Assembly: GCA_018435665.1 (NCBI GenBank)
Contig: JAHDND010000048.1
Span: 62,001-126,000, forward strand
Origin: Candidatus Thiosymbion sp.
GTDB lineage: Bacteria; Pseudomonadota; Gammaproteobacteria; Chromatiales; Chromatiaceae
DNA length: 64,000 bases
Direction of reading: 5' to 3'
The notes under the pieces are model-generated. The model saw nothing but the letters and a program-made list of their open reading frames with translations. It made no database searches and was not told the DNA's origin. Shown piece after piece: positions 52,151 to 64,000 of this stretch (the stretch's first letter is position 1; the number at the start of each line of letters is the position of its first letter). Made by a program: the position numbers and the translations under genes.

Positions 52151-54061
52151 ATGCTAAGCAGCGCGACAGCGAGTGCCCATGGCCACGCCACCCCATCTCG
52201 CTGGCGAGGGTCCCTGGCGCCTGGCCCGGCGGCCGCTTCCCACCCAGGCCACCCCGTCAGGGTCCGCCGGCCGGTGTCGGTCCGGTCCAGGCCACCCGCG
52301 CGCTGGTCGCTGGCCCTGTTCCTGACGGTCGCCTCGGGGCTAGCCGGTGCCGAACCGGCCGCGGTCGTGCTGCCACCGGTGGCGACCATTGACTGGGAGG
52401 CCATGATCCTCGGCTTGATGGGGGGGCTGGCCCTGTTCCTGTTCGGCATGGAACAGATGTCGGACGCCCTCAAGGCCGTCGCCGGCGAGCGCATGAAAGA
52501 CATCCTCGCCCGCCTGACCGCCAACCGTTGGCTGGGGGTGGCGACCGGCGCCCTGGTCACGGCGGTGATCCAGTCCTCCTCGGTGACCACGGTCCTGGTG
52601 GTGGGCTTCATCACCGCCGGCTTCATGACCCTGACCCAGTCCATCGGGGTCATCATGGGGGCCAATATCGGCTCCACCCTCACCGCCCAGATCATCGCCT
52701 TTCAGGTCAACGAACTGGCCCTGTTGCTGATCGCGGTGGGCTTCCTGCTGCTCTTCGTCACCCGACGGGAACCCTGGCACCATTACGGCTCCGCCACCCT
52801 GGGCATCGGGCTCGTCTTCTTCGGCATGAGCGTCATGAGCGAGGCCATGGCCCCCTTGCGTGGCTATGCCCCCTTCCTGGAATTGATGCGCGGCCTGGAA
52901 CAACCGGCGGTCGGCATCCTGGTGGGCCTGGTCTTTACCGCCCTCATCCAGTCCTCCGCCGCCACCACCGGCATCGTCATCGTCCTGGCCGGCCAGGGGC
53001 TGATCAATCTGCCGGCGGGGATCGCCCTGGCCCTGGGGGCTAACATTGGGACCTGCGTCACCGCCCTGCTGGCCTGCATCGGCAAGCCCCGGGAGGCGGT
53101 GCGGGCCGCCCTGGTGCATCTCATCTTCAACGTGGCCGGGGTGCTGATCTGGTTCGAACTGATCGGACCCCTGGCCCACTTCGTGGCCTGGCTCTCCCCC
53201 GCCCATCCCGAACTGACCGGGGTCGAGCGTCTGGCCGCCGAGGCCCCGCGCCAGATCGCCAACGCCCACAGCCTGTTCAATATCGCCAACACCCTGCTCT
53301 TCATCGGCTTTACCGGGCAGTTCGCGCGCCTGGTGATCTGGCTGGTTCCGGAGCGTCCGGAGGAGGAGGAAGGGGTGGGGCGGGCCCGCTACCTGGACGA
53401 GGAATTGCTCGCGACGCCCGCCCTGGCCCTGGACCGGGTGCGGATGGAAGTCATGCGCATGGGCGACCGGGTCCAGGAGATGCTGGCGCGCATCCTGCCC
53501 GCGATCATCGCCGGTAATCGCGAGAGCCTGGCGGAGGTCAAGGCCATGGACGATGCCGTGGACAGCCTGAACGCCCAGATCATCGACTACCTGGGCAAGA
53601 TCAGCCGCCTGACCCTCACCGCGGCCCAGACCGCCGACCTCATCCGCCTCATGAGCGCGGTCAACGACCTGGAGAATATCGGCGATGTCATCGAGACCAA
53701 TCTGGTGGTCCTGGGCAACGAGCGCATCGCTCAGGGACTCTCCATCAGCCAGCCCACCCGGGAGGTGCTCAACGGGTTCCACCGGGCGGTGACCAAGTCG
53801 GTGGGGGGGGCGGTGCAGGCAGTCTCGCAGAAAAACCACCTGGCGGCCCAGACCGTCATGGACATGAAGCAGGAGATCAACCGCATCGCCGACTCCGCCG
53901 CCCTCCACCAGGCCCGGCGCCTGGTGGCCGCGGAACCCAAACGCATCCCGGCCTACACCATCGAAATGGACATCATGGAAAAGCTCAAGCGCATCTACTA
54001 CTTCGCCAAGCGCATGGCCAAGTCCGTCACCGGGGAGCCGGAGCCGCGGGAGGAGGGGTGA
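52151..54061 (+). CDS. Na/Pi cotransporter family protein with PhoU-like domain, second copy
   Basis: 636 residues as drawn. The first 50 are Arg/Pro-rich and may be untranslated, and a GTG at 52274 before WSLALFLTVASGLAGAEP is a reasonable alternative start. NptA repeats: TAVIQSSSVTTVLVVGFITAG with GANIGSTLTAQ, and TALIQSSAATTGIVIVLAGQG with GANIGTCVTALL. C-terminal PhoU-like helices include SAVNDLENIGDVIETN. It differs from the 50065 protein by its N-terminal extension, and the two could make different assemblies. Confidence 0.9.
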   Translation: MLSSATASAHGHATPSRWRGSLAPGPAAASHPGHPVRVRRPVSVRSRPPARWSLALFLTVASGLAGAEPAAVVLPPVATIDWEAMILGLMGGLALFLFGMEQMSDALKAVAGERMKDILARLTANRWLGVATGALVTAVIQSSSVTTVLVVGFITAGFMTLTQSIGVIMGANIGSTLTAQIIAFQVNELALLLIAVGFLLLFVTRREPWHHYGSATLGIGLVFFGMSVMSEAMAPLRGYAPFLELMRGLEQPAVGILVGLVFTALIQSSAATTGIVIVLAGQGLINLPAGIALALGANIGTCVTALLACIGKPREAVRAALVHLIFNVAGVLIWFELIGPLAHFVAWLSPAHPELTGVERLAAEAPRQIANAHSLFNIANTLLFIGFTGQFARLVIWLVPERPEEEEGVGRARYLDEELLATPALALDRVRMEVMRMGDRVQEMLARILPAIIAGNRESLAEVKAMDDAVDSLNAQIIDYLGKISRLTLTAAQTADLIRLMSAVNDLENIGDVIETNLVVLGNERIAQGLSISQPTREVLNGFHRAVTKSVGGAVQAVSQKNHLAAQTVMDMKQEINRIADSAALHQARRLVAAEPKRIPAYTIEMDIMEKLKRIYYFAKRMAKSVTGEPEPREEG

Positions 54062-54241
54062 GGGGCCAGCCCGTGGGTACCTGGCCCTTGCAGGGTCTTC
54101 ACCGCCAAGGACGCCAGGGCGAAGGGCCAGTTCGTGGGCGTCTGGCCCTGTGAGAGCCTGGCCCTTGCCCCTGCGGGGCGGGCTCGTTAGGCTTCCCCGC
54201 TTTAACAGTCTCCAGATCTGTCCTCGCGCGGAGCGACTGCC

Positions 54242-54730
54242 ATGACCGACGCCCATCGCCGCTTCACCATCAGCCCGGAAAGCCTGCGGGAACGGAGCCG
54301 GAACATCGCCTATGGCTTCTTCCTGAGCCTGGGGCTGGTCCTGGCGGTCTACTGGGGCAACCTCCGCTTTCCGGAGAGTTTCAACCATGCCCTGCTGATT
54401 TCGGTGGTGCTCTTCACGCTCTTCGCCAACCTCATCAACTATGTCCGCCACCGCCGCTATCTGCGGCTGGCCCGGGACCATTGGCTGGAGGTCCTGCCCG
54501 ACCGGGTCCGCTTCCAGGCCGCAGGCACCGTCACCGAACTGGATCTGAACGAGGTGGCGGCCCTGAACGTCTATCGCCGCCGCGGTCGCCCCTATCTCAT
54601 TCAAGTCAAGCGCAAGGACAACCGCGGCATCCGGCTGGAGGGCTATGGTGATCTGGAAGGCTTGGCGACAGCCCTGAAGGCCCTGATTCCCGCCGCCCAT
54701 GTCAACGATTCACAAAAAAACGACAGGTAA
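54242..54730 (+). CDS. two-helix membrane protein with PH-like domain, unknown
   Basis: 162 residues. Two membrane helices (IAYGFFLSLGLVLAVYWG and ALLISVVLFTLFANLINYV) are followed by a beta-rich C-terminal part (LEVLPDRVRFQAAGTVTELDLNEVAALNVYRRRGRPYLIQVKRKDN) of the kind seen in bacterial PH/YcxB-like domains. No catalytic motif. It stands 5 bases before the porin gene and is likely co-transcribed. Function not known. Confidence 0.7.
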   Translation: MTDAHRRFTISPESLRERSRNIAYGFFLSLGLVLAVYWGNLRFPESFNHALLISVVLFTLFANLINYVRHRRYLRLARDHWLEVLPDRVRFQAAGTVTELDLNEVAALNVYRRRGRPYLIQVKRKDNRGIRLEGYGDLEGLATALKALIPAAHVNDSQKNDR

Positions 54731-54735
54731 TCCGA

Positions 54736-55479
54736 ATGTCTGAAAAAACCTTCCTGGCCGCCGGTCTGGCTGGTCTGCTCCTGCTTCCCCTGGCGGTCCT
54801 GGCCAACGACGAGGGCACGCCGCCACCCGAGTCGCCGCACAGCTTCAGCGCCAACATCGGCGCGGTGGGTAACTACGTCTGGCGCGGCCTCACCCAGACC
54901 GACAACGGGCCGGCCCTCCAGGGCGGCCTGGATTACAGTCATGCCAGTGGCCTCTATGCCGGCACCTGGGCCTCCAACGTCGATTTTGGCGAGGACAGCC
55001 CGAGCTTCGAGCTGGACCTCTATCTTGGCTACACCGGCGCGCTCATGGAGGAGCTGGAATATGACCTCAACGTCATCTACTACGCCTATCCCGACGGGGA
55101 GGACAGCGATTTTGCCGAAGCCGCCGGAAATCTGACCTACAAGTGGTTCACCTTGGGCCTTGCCTATACCTTCTACGGCCAGAACGAGGACGGCCTCTAC
55201 GACCAGGGCGACTGGTATTTTCAGGGTGACTTCGAATACGGCGAATTACCCTACGACCTGATCCTGGGATTGCACCTCGGCTATAGCGATTTCAAGAACG
55301 GCCGCGTCGACGATCTCCCCAATGCCGATTATTGGGACTATGGCGCCAGCCTGGGCAGGGAGCTGGGCGAATTCGGCACCGTCAGCCTCAACTACGCCCA
55401 GAATAACGGTGACCCGGACTCCGACATGGGCTTCGACAATGACCCCATGTTCTGGCTCGGCTGGCTCAAGGAATTCTGA
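54736..55479 (+). CDS. TorF/gcw_chp family outer-membrane beta-barrel protein
   Basis: 247 residues. A signal peptide ([18 protein letters not shown]) is followed by [31 protein letters not shown], typical for the gcw_chp/TorF putative porin family, and alternating aromatic strands ending in FWLGWLKEF with terminal Phe. It is very acidic. The family is thought to be barrel-shaped, but substrates are not established. Its stop is only 3 bases from the uvrA stop on the other strand. Confidence 0.85.
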   Translation: MSEKTFLAAGLAGLLLLPLAVLANDEGTPPPESPHSFSANIGAVGNYVWRGLTQTDNGPALQGGLDYSHASGLYAGTWASNVDFGEDSPSFELDLYLGYTGALMEELEYDLNVIYYAYPDGEDSDFAEAAGNLTYKWFTLGLAYTFYGQNEDGLYDQGDWYFQGDFEYGELPYDLILGLHLGYSDFKNGRVDDLPNADYWDYGASLGRELGEFGTVSLNYAQNNGDPDSDMGFDNDPMFWLGWLKEF

Positions 55480-55482
55480 CCG

Positions 55483-58308
<2,826 letters not shown>

Positions 58309-58384
58309 GAGCCTGAACCGGGTGGGGCGAAACTGCTATTATGCTCAGCCATTCCCAGCCGAGGCAAAGCCGAAGAAGCCCACG

Positions 58385-59761
58385 ATGAGCCGTTCCGGAC
58401 CCCCGCCCATCCCCATGACCGCCGACGAAAGGCGCGCCTCGGCGGGTCTGGCCGGGATCTTCGCCCTGCGCATGCTGGGGCTCTTCCTCATCCTGCCGGT
58501 CTTCGCCATCCAGGCCCGGGACATCCCCGGCGCCACGCCCTTCCTCATCGGCATCGCCATCGGCATCTATGGCCTGACCCAGGCCCTGTTCCAGATCCCC
58601 TTCGGCATGCTGTCGGACCGCATCGGCCGCAAGCCGGTGATCCTGGGCGGGCTGGTGATCTTTTTCATCGGCAGCATCGTGGCGGCCCTGGCCACTGACA
58701 TCCATGGCGTGATCCTGGGTCGGCTTCTTCAGGGCAGCGGCGCCATCGCCGCCGCCATCATGGCCCTCACCGCCGACCTGACGCGGGAATCGGTGCGCAC
58801 CCGGGCCATGGCCGGCATCGGCATCAGCATCGCCCTGTCCTTCGCCCTGGCCCTGGTGCTGGGGCCCATCGTGGCCCACTGGGGCGGCTTGCCGGGCCTG
58901 TTCTGGTTCATCGCCGCCCTGGCCCTGGCGGGCATCCTCATCCTGCTGCTGGTGGTGCCCAATCCGGTCCAGACCAGCCTCCACCGGGACGCGGAACCCG
59001 TGGCCAGCCAGTTCCGGGGCGTCCTGGCGGAGGCGGAACTCCTACGCCTGGACCTGGGCATCTTCACCCTACACCTGACCATGACCTCCCTCTTTCTGGT
59101 CGTGCCCCTCTTCCTGGGCGATCAGGGCCTGGCCCCGGTCGATCACTGGCTGGTCTATCTGCCGGTCCTGGTGCTGTCCATCGGCGCCATGGTCCCGCTG
59201 ATCATCCAGGCCGAGGGCAAGGGGCGGATGAAGCCGGTCTTCCTCGGCACCCTCCTGGCCCTGGTCCTGGGGCTGCTGGGGCTGAACTTTCTGGGGACCA
59301 GCGTCCTGACCGTGGCCTTCTGGCTCTTCGTCCTCATCACGATCTTCAATCTGCTGGAGGCCATCCTGCCCTCCATGGTCTCCAAGGTCGCCCAGGCCGG
59401 GGCCAAGGGCACGGCGATGGGGGTCTATTCCACCTCCCAGTTCACCGGGGCCTTTCTTGGTGGCCTGATCGGCGGGTGGATTCACCAGCATTGGGGTGCC
59501 CATGCCGTCCCGGTGTTCTCCGCCCTGGCCGTCCTGGTCTGGTTCCTGGTGGCCTATGGGATGCGGCCGCCGCGCCAGGCCGTGCCGCACACGATCCCGG
59601 TGGGCGACCGGGCCAGTGATCCGTCCCTGGCGGAGGCCTTGCTGGCCATCCCCGGCGTCGAGGAGGTCCTGGTCGTGGCGGAGGAGGGCGTTGCCTACCT
59701 CAAGGTGGACAAGGATCGCGTCGATTGGGCAAGATTGGACGCCTTTACCGCGGCGGGCTGA
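58385..59761 (+). CDS. MFS transporter, YajR-like, with C-terminal ferredoxin-fold domain
   Basis: 458 residues from ATG 58385. Twelve membrane helices, with motif [18 protein letters not shown] between helices 2 and 3. The final 60 residues ([35 protein letters not shown]) form the heavy-metal-associated-like YAM domain that marks the YajR type, without the metal-binding CxxC. Drug/H+ antiport is inferred from family. It is divergent from uvrA, with 76 bases between starts. Confidence 0.9.
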   Translation: MSRSGPPPIPMTADERRASAGLAGIFALRMLGLFLILPVFAIQARDIPGATPFLIGIAIGIYGLTQALFQIPFGMLSDRIGRKPVILGGLVIFFIGSIVAALATDIHGVILGRLLQGSGAIAAAIMALTADLTRESVRTRAMAGIGISIALSFALALVLGPIVAHWGGLPGLFWFIAALALAGILILLLVVPNPVQTSLHRDAEPVASQFRGVLAEAELLRLDLGIFTLHLTMTSLFLVVPLFLGDQGLAPVDHWLVYLPVLVLSIGAMVPLIIQAEGKGRMKPVFLGTLLALVLGLLGLNFLGTSVLTVAFWLFVLITIFNLLEAILPSMVSKVAQAGAKGTAMGVYSTSQFTGAFLGGLIGGWIHQHWGAHAVPVFSALAVLVWFLVAYGMRPPRQAVPHTIPVGDRASDPSLAEALLAIPGVEEVLVVAEEGVAYLKVDKDRVDWARLDAFTAAG

Positions 59762-59781
59762 GGGAGCACCACTATTTTAGA

Positions 59782-59847
59782 CATCGCGCATCCATTTTCG
59801 GTTTTTCCGACCCTCCCTTACACAATGCCGAAAACTGAAATGCGATG
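59782..59847. repeat. palindromic intergenic element, copy C
   Basis: Arms CATCGCGCATCCATTTTCGG (59782-59801) and CCGAAAACTGAAATGCGATG (59828-59847) repeat the ends seen at 7542-7700 and 40837-40895. It lies between the MFS and ssb genes with a 26-base centre. Confidence 0.65.
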
Positions 59848-59917
59848 TGCATAACCTACAGACCTCGCCCCGACAGGGGCCGGGGCACTTATCACTTCAT
59901 CAGGGCCGGAGGAACTC

Positions 59918-60445
59918 ATGTCCAGGGGAAGCCTTAACAAAGTCATGCTGATCGGCAACTTGGGCGCCGATCCGGAAACCCGTTACACGCCAAGCAACAT
60001 GGCGATCACCAAGATCCGCATTGCCACCAGCGAGTCCTGGAAGGACAAGAACACCGGCGAGGCCCAGGAGCGGACCGAATGGCATCGGGTGACCCTGTTC
60101 GGCAAGCTGGGGGAGATCGCCCAGCAGTATCTGCGCAAGGGTTCCAAGGTCTACATCGAGGGCCAGTTGCGCACCAACAAGTGGCAGGGGCCGGATGGAC
60201 AGGACCGTTATTCCACGGACATCGTGGTCGACATGAAAGGCAGCATGATGATGCTCGATGGCCGTAGTGGCGGTGGTGGGCCTACCTCAGCGCCCTACGA
60301 CAACCAGGGCGGCGGTCAGTCGCGCCCCCAAGGTGGCGGTGGCGGGGGCTGGCCCGACGACGATTTCGCCAAGCCCGCCGGCGGTGGCGGACAGGCCGCC
60401 GGTGGCCACGGACCGGTGGACTTCGACGACGACATCCCGTTTTAG
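59918..60445 (+). CDS. ssb: single-stranded DNA-binding protein
   Basis: 175 residues. OB fold from [39 protein letters not shown] to about residue 110, a Gly-rich linker (GGGGG and QGGG runs), and the acidic tip DFDDDIPF used to recruit replication and repair proteins. GGAGG stands 6-7 bases before the ATG. All key features are standard. Confidence 0.98.
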   Translation: MSRGSLNKVMLIGNLGADPETRYTPSNMAITKIRIATSESWKDKNTGEAQERTEWHRVTLFGKLGEIAQQYLRKGSKVYIEGQLRTNKWQGPDGQDRYSTDIVVDMKGSMMMLDGRSGGGGPTSAPYDNQGGGQSRPQGGGGGGWPDDDFAKPAGGGGQAAGGHGPVDFDDDIPF

Positions 60446-60518
60446 GCCGCCGCCGCGGTAACCGTTCAGACCCCTCACACCCGAGAGTCAGCCTCTACGG
60501 CATGAGCCGACGATCCTT

Positions 60519-61583
60519 ATGAAAACCCTTCTGGTAACGGGTGGCGCCGGTTTCATCGGCGGCAACTTCATCCATTTTCTGCTGCGGGAGACCGGCGTCC
60601 AGGTGGTGAACCTGGACAAGCTGACCTACGCCGGCAATCTGGACACCCTGGCCCCCCTGGCGGGTAATCCCCGCCACGTCTTCGTCCAGGGCGACATCGG
60701 CGACCAGGCCCTGGTGGAGCGGCTGCTCGCGGATTATGCCGTGGACGCGGTGGTCAACTTCGCCGCCGAGTCCCATGTCGACCGCTCCATCGACGGCCCC
60801 GCCGACTTCGTCCAGACCAACGTCGTGGGGACCTTCAATCTGCTCGACTGCGCCCGGCGTTACTGGGCGGGCCTGGGCCAGGCCGGGCAGGCGGTCTTCC
60901 GCTTCCTGCACGTCTCCACCGACGAGGTCTATGGCTCCCTGGGGGCCGAGGGGCGCTTCACCGAGACCACCCCCTATGCCCCCAACTCGCCTTATTCGGC
61001 CTCCAAGGCGGCCTCGGACCACCTGGTGCGGGCCTGGCACCACACCTATGGCCTGCCGGTGCTGACCACCAACTGCTCCAACAACTACGGCCCCTACCAG
61101 TTCCCGGAGAAGCTGATCCCCCTGGTCACCCTCAAGGCCCTGGCGGGGGAGCCCCTGCCCATCTATGGCACCGGCGCCAATGTCCGCGACTGGCTCTACG
61201 TCGAGGACCATTGCCGGGCCATCTGGCGCGTCCTCGAGGCCGGCCGGCCGGGTGAGGTCTACAACGTCGGCGGCGACAGTGAGCGCACCAACCTGGAGGT
61301 GGTCGACACCCTCTGCGCCCTCCTCGACGAACTGGTGCCAGACTCCCCGCACCGGCCCCACGCCCGGCTCAAGACCTTCGTCAGCGACCGCCCCGGCCAC
61401 GACCTGCGCTATGCCATCGACGCCACCAAGCTCCAGACCGAGCTGGGCTGGGCCCCCCGGGAGCGTTTCGAGACCGGCCTGCGCCGCACCCTCCAGTGGT
61501 ACCTGGACAACCGTGCCTGGTGCCGGCGGGTGATGGACGGCAGCTATCGCGGCCAGCGCCTTGGCACGGGGGAGGGCCAATGA
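60519..61583 (+). CDS. rfbB: dTDP-glucose 4,6-dehydratase
   Basis: 354 residues. NAD-binding [29 protein letters not shown], catalytic [12 protein letters not shown] with Thr-Asp-Glu, and the Tyr/Lys pair in [14 protein letters not shown] are all present. It makes dTDP-4-keto-6-deoxyglucose, the second step to dTDP-L-rhamnose. Its stop overlaps the rfbA start. Confidence 0.97.
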   Translation: MKTLLVTGGAGFIGGNFIHFLLRETGVQVVNLDKLTYAGNLDTLAPLAGNPRHVFVQGDIGDQALVERLLADYAVDAVVNFAAESHVDRSIDGPADFVQTNVVGTFNLLDCARRYWAGLGQAGQAVFRFLHVSTDEVYGSLGAEGRFTETTPYAPNSPYSASKAASDHLVRAWHHTYGLPVLTTNCSNNYGPYQFPEKLIPLVTLKALAGEPLPIYGTGANVRDWLYVEDHCRAIWRVLEAGRPGEVYNVGGDSERTNLEVVDTLCALLDELVPDSPHRPHARLKTFVSDRPGHDLRYAIDATKLQTELGWAPRERFETGLRRTLQWYLDNRAWCRRVMDGSYRGQRLGTGEGQ

Positions 61584-62467
61584 TGAATCGTAAGGGCCTC
61601 ATCCTCGCCGGCGGCTCCGGCACCCGGCTCTATCCCCTGACCCATACCATCAGCAAGCAACTGCTGCCGGTCTATGACAAGCCCATGATCTACTACCCCC
61701 TCGCCACCCTGATGCTGGCGGGGATCCGGGAGATCCTGGTCATCACCACCCCGCGGGACGCCAGCGCCTTCAGGGATCTTTTGGGGGATGGCAGCCAGTG
61801 GGGCATCGCCATCCAGTATGCCGTCCAGCCCGAGCCCGGAGGCCTGGCCCAGGCCTTCCTCATCGGCGCCGACTTCATCGCCGGGGACCCGAGCTGCCTC
61901 ATCCTCGGCGACAACATCTTTTATGGCCACGGCCTGGTGCAGCAGATGCGCGCCGCCAACCTGCGGGAGCGCGGCGCCTCGGTCTTCGGCTACTGGGTCA
62001 GGGACCCGGAGCGCTACGGCGTGGCCGAACTGGACGGCATGGGCCGGGTCCTCAGCCTGGAGGAGAAGCCGGCCCGGCCCAAGTCCAACTATGCCGTCAC
62101 CGGACTCTACTTCTATGACGGCCAGGTGTGCGATCTGGCGGCCGACCTGAAGCCCTCGCCCCGCGGCGAGCTGGAGATCACCGACCTCAACAACCGCTAC
62201 CTGGCCCAGGAGGAACTCTACCTGGAGCGCCTGGGCCGCGGCACCGCCTGGCTCGACACCGGCACCCACCAGTCCCTGATGGAGGCCAGCAACTTCATCG
62301 AGACCATCGAGTCCCGTCAGGGGCTGAAGATCTGTTGTCCCGAGGAGGTCGCCTGGCAGCGGCGCTGGATCGACGCCGACCAGTTGCGCGCCATCGCCGC
62401 CCCCCTGGCCAAGAGCGGCTACGGCGAATACCTCCTGGGGCTGCTGGACCGCTCCGCCGAGCCCTGA
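61580..62467 (+). CDS. rfbA: glucose-1-phosphate thymidylyltransferase
   Basis: 295 residues from ATG 61580 ([21 protein letters not shown]), with GGAGGG 6 bases upstream inside the rfbB end. Nucleotide-binding [27 protein letters not shown], and LGDNIFYG with the metal-binding Asp are intact. It makes dTDP-glucose, the first step of the pathway. Overlaps rfbB by ATGA, so the two are translationally coupled. Confidence 0.97.
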   Translation: MMNRKGLILAGGSGTRLYPLTHTISKQLLPVYDKPMIYYPLATLMLAGIREILVITTPRDASAFRDLLGDGSQWGIAIQYAVQPEPGGLAQAFLIGADFIAGDPSCLILGDNIFYGHGLVQQMRAANLRERGASVFGYWVRDPERYGVAELDGMGRVLSLEEKPARPKSNYAVTGLYFYDGQVCDLAADLKPSPRGELEITDLNNRYLAQEELYLERLGRGTAWLDTGTHQSLMEASNFIETIESRQGLKICCPEEVAWQRRWIDADQLRAIAAPLAKSGYGEYLLGLLDRSAEP

Positions 62468-62577
62468 GCACCTCAACAGGGCCTCAACCCCGTTGGCGGA
62501 CCGCGACCAACCTCGCGGCGGGGGAGGTCTGAAACCCATGTCCGGCAAAACCGGCCCAACCCTGCAAGCCCTGACCG

Positions 62578-63153
62578 ATGAAGATCATCCCCACCGAGAT
62601 CCCTGACGTCCTCATCATCGAACCCCGGGTCTTCGGCGACTCACGCGGCTGGTTTCTGGAGTCCTGGCAGCGGGAACGCTATGGCGCCGCCGGTATCCCC
62701 GCCGGGCTGGTCCAGGACAACCAGGCCTATTCCCGGCACGGCGTGCTGCGCGGCCTGCACATCCAGCACCCCCATGCCCAGGGCAAACTGGTGCAGGTGC
62801 TGCGCGGCGAGGTCTTCGACGTGGCCGTGGACGCCCGTCCCGGCTCGCCCTGGTTTGGCCGCTGGACCGGCGTCCTCCTGTCCGGGGACAACCACCGCCA
62901 GTTCTGGGTGCCGCCGGGCTTTGCCCACGGCTATTACGTCACCGGTGAGGATGCCCTCTTCAGCTACAAGTGCAGCGACTTCTACCATCCGGAGCATGAG
63001 CTGTCGATCGCCTGGAACGACCCGTCCATCGGCATCGCCTGGCCCCTGGAGGGTGAGCCCATCCTCTCCGCCAAGGACCTGGCCGCCATTCCCCTGGCCG
63101 CGGTCCCGGCCGGGCGGCTGCCCAGCTATGAGTCGCCCCCGCCGGCCCACTGA
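62578..63153 (+). CDS. rfbC: dTDP-4-dehydrorhamnose 3,5-epimerase
   Basis: 191 residues. The cupin enzyme motif set is visible: FLESWQRERYGAAGI, QDNQAYSRHGVLRGLHIQHP with the catalytic His, VFDVAVDARPGSPWFG, and WVPPGFAHGYYV. It performs the double epimerisation giving dTDP-4-keto-L-rhamnose. About 110 bases separate it from rfbA with no other feature. Confidence 0.96.
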   Translation: MKIIPTEIPDVLIIEPRVFGDSRGWFLESWQRERYGAAGIPAGLVQDNQAYSRHGVLRGLHIQHPHAQGKLVQVLRGEVFDVAVDARPGSPWFGRWTGVLLSGDNHRQFWVPPGFAHGYYVTGEDALFSYKCSDFYHPEHELSIAWNDPSIGIAWPLEGEPILSAKDLAAIPLAAVPAGRLPSYESPPPAH

Positions 63154-63298
63154 CGGCGGATGATCCGTCCGCCGGTCGCGCCGACCCTAACGGGCGCCAG
63201 GGGCCAGGGCAGGGCTTCAGCCATATCGACCCACAACCACCTCCACCCCTCACCGGTATGGCCTGCCCGCCGTCTCCCGTCACCCATCGGAACCGACC

Positions 63299-64000
63299 AT
63301 GAAGACACCTCCGACCCTCCTCCTCATTGGTGCCGACGGCCAGGTCGGCTGGGAATTGCAGCGCACCCTGGCACCCCTGGGGCGGGTCGTTCGCGCCACC
63401 CTGGATGGTCGCTGGGAGCAGGCTGTCAATCTGGCCGATGCCGAGTCCCTGGCCCGACTGGTCCGCGCCACTCAGCCCGACGCCGTCATCAATGCCGCCG
63501 CCTACACCGCCGTGGACAAGGCCGAGAGCGAGCCGGATCTGGCGCAGCGGGTCAACGGTGATGCCCCGGGTCTGCTGGGCCGCCTGCTGGCGGAACGCCG
63601 GGTCCCGGTCATCCACTATTCCACGGACTTCGTCTTCTCCGGCGAGGCCGAGCATCCCTATCGGGAAGACGACGAACCCAGACCCATCAACGTCTATGGC
63701 GCCACCAAGCTGGACGGGGAGAACCGCCTGCTGGATTCTGGCGCCCCGGCCCTGATCTTGCGCACCAGTTGGGTCTATGGCCGTTATGGCCAGAATTTTC
63801 TGCTGACCATGCAACGGCTGCTCCGGGAACGGGACGAACTCAAGGTCGTCGACGATCAGATCGGCGCCCCCACCTGGGCGCGGCTACTGGCCGAGGTCAG
63901 CGCCCAACTCCTCTACCGGATCCTGCGCGGCGATATCGATCCGCGGACCCAGGGGGGGCTTTTCCACGTCACGGGCGGCGGCCAGACGAGCTGGTGGGGG
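63299..64000 (+). CDS. rfbD: dTDP-4-dehydrorhamnose reductase, 5' part
   Basis: 234 codons from ATG 63299 to the window end, no stop reached. N-terminal Rossmann LLLIGADGQVGWELQRTL, then AVINAAAYTAVDKAESEP, HYSTDFVFSGEAEHPYREDDEP and the YxxxK pair in NVYGATKLDGE. RTSWVYG and the IGAPTWA loop follow, as in RfbD. It catalyses the last, NADPH-dependent step to dTDP-L-rhamnose. The missing end is probably 60-70 residues. Confidence 0.95.
   Translation, partial: MKTPPTLLLIGADGQVGWELQRTLAPLGRVVRATLDGRWEQAVNLADAESLARLVRATQPDAVINAAAYTAVDKAESEPDLAQRVNGDAPGLLGRLLAERRVPVIHYSTDFVFSGEAEHPYREDDEPRPINVYGATKLDGENRLLDSGAPALILRTSWVYGRYGQNFLLTMQRLLRERDELKVVDDQIGAPTWARLLAEVSAQLLYRILRGDIDPRTQGGLFHVTGGGQTSWWG

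Overview
The window is high-GC DNA from a gammaproteobacterium-like genome. Rhodoquinone-type RquA, ArsJ/GAPDH arsenic detoxification, DUF47-PiT pairs and long PAS/CheB-CheR signalling proteins would fit a purple sulfur bacterium (Chromatiaceae) or relative. That placement is inference from gene style, as no rRNA or tRNA gene was seen. Genes are dense, often overlap by the 4-base ATGA arrangement, and mostly carry GGAG-type ribosome sites.

Layout. 1-646: N-terminal part of an IS256-type transposase cut by the window edge. 781-7362: arsenic island (GAPDH, ArsJ, ArsC, Acr3 in one operon, then a phosphatase-like protein, an ArsP-like permease and a small thioredoxin), all read leftwards, with a promoter at 7334-7362. 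7472-7700: two intergenic repeat families. 7724-26000: guanidinium/SMR exporter, DsbD-like protein, CheB-CheR-PAS / PAS / response regulator-GGDEF signalling operon, fluoride channel CrcB with DUF190, OprB porin, CorA, ArsM-like methyltransferase overlapping a WbpM-type sugar dehydratase, an HBM-HAMP sensor, and two CNNM/CorC proteins.

26164-54061 is the remarkable part: a phosphate/anion transport island with five PiT permeases (27144, 33801, 35471, 38895, 49250), five DUF47 PhoU-like partners, two Na/Pi (NptA) cotransporters and a SulP-STAS-cNMP permease. A P-loop protein with an FHA-like/PPP phosphatase, RquA, a hemerythrin, two small membrane proteins, an ISAzo13-derived DNA-binding domain and a CHASE-PAS histidine kinase with an NtrC-class sigma54 activator are interleaved.

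Two regulatory signatures can be read directly. (1) Tandem 11-bp PhoB-like boxes lie before the first DUF47-PiT pair, before RquA, before the leftward PiT-DUF47 pair and between the divergent NptA genes. (2) A dyad of the form GGTGCAG-N6-CTGCACC occurs three times, each time ending 161-162 bp before a sigma54-like -24/-12 element. Downstream lie the small protein-DUF47-PiT operon, the small protein-PiT-DUF47 operon and SulP. The sigma54 activator and its kinase are encoded between the second and third of these. I read this as a dedicated sigma54 circuit beside a Pho circuit; it is the best candidate here for an undescribed system.

54242-64000: a PH-like membrane protein, a TorF-type porin, uvrA, yajR-like MFS, ssb, and the dTDP-rhamnose genes rfbB-rfbA-rfbC-rfbD, the last cut by the window end.
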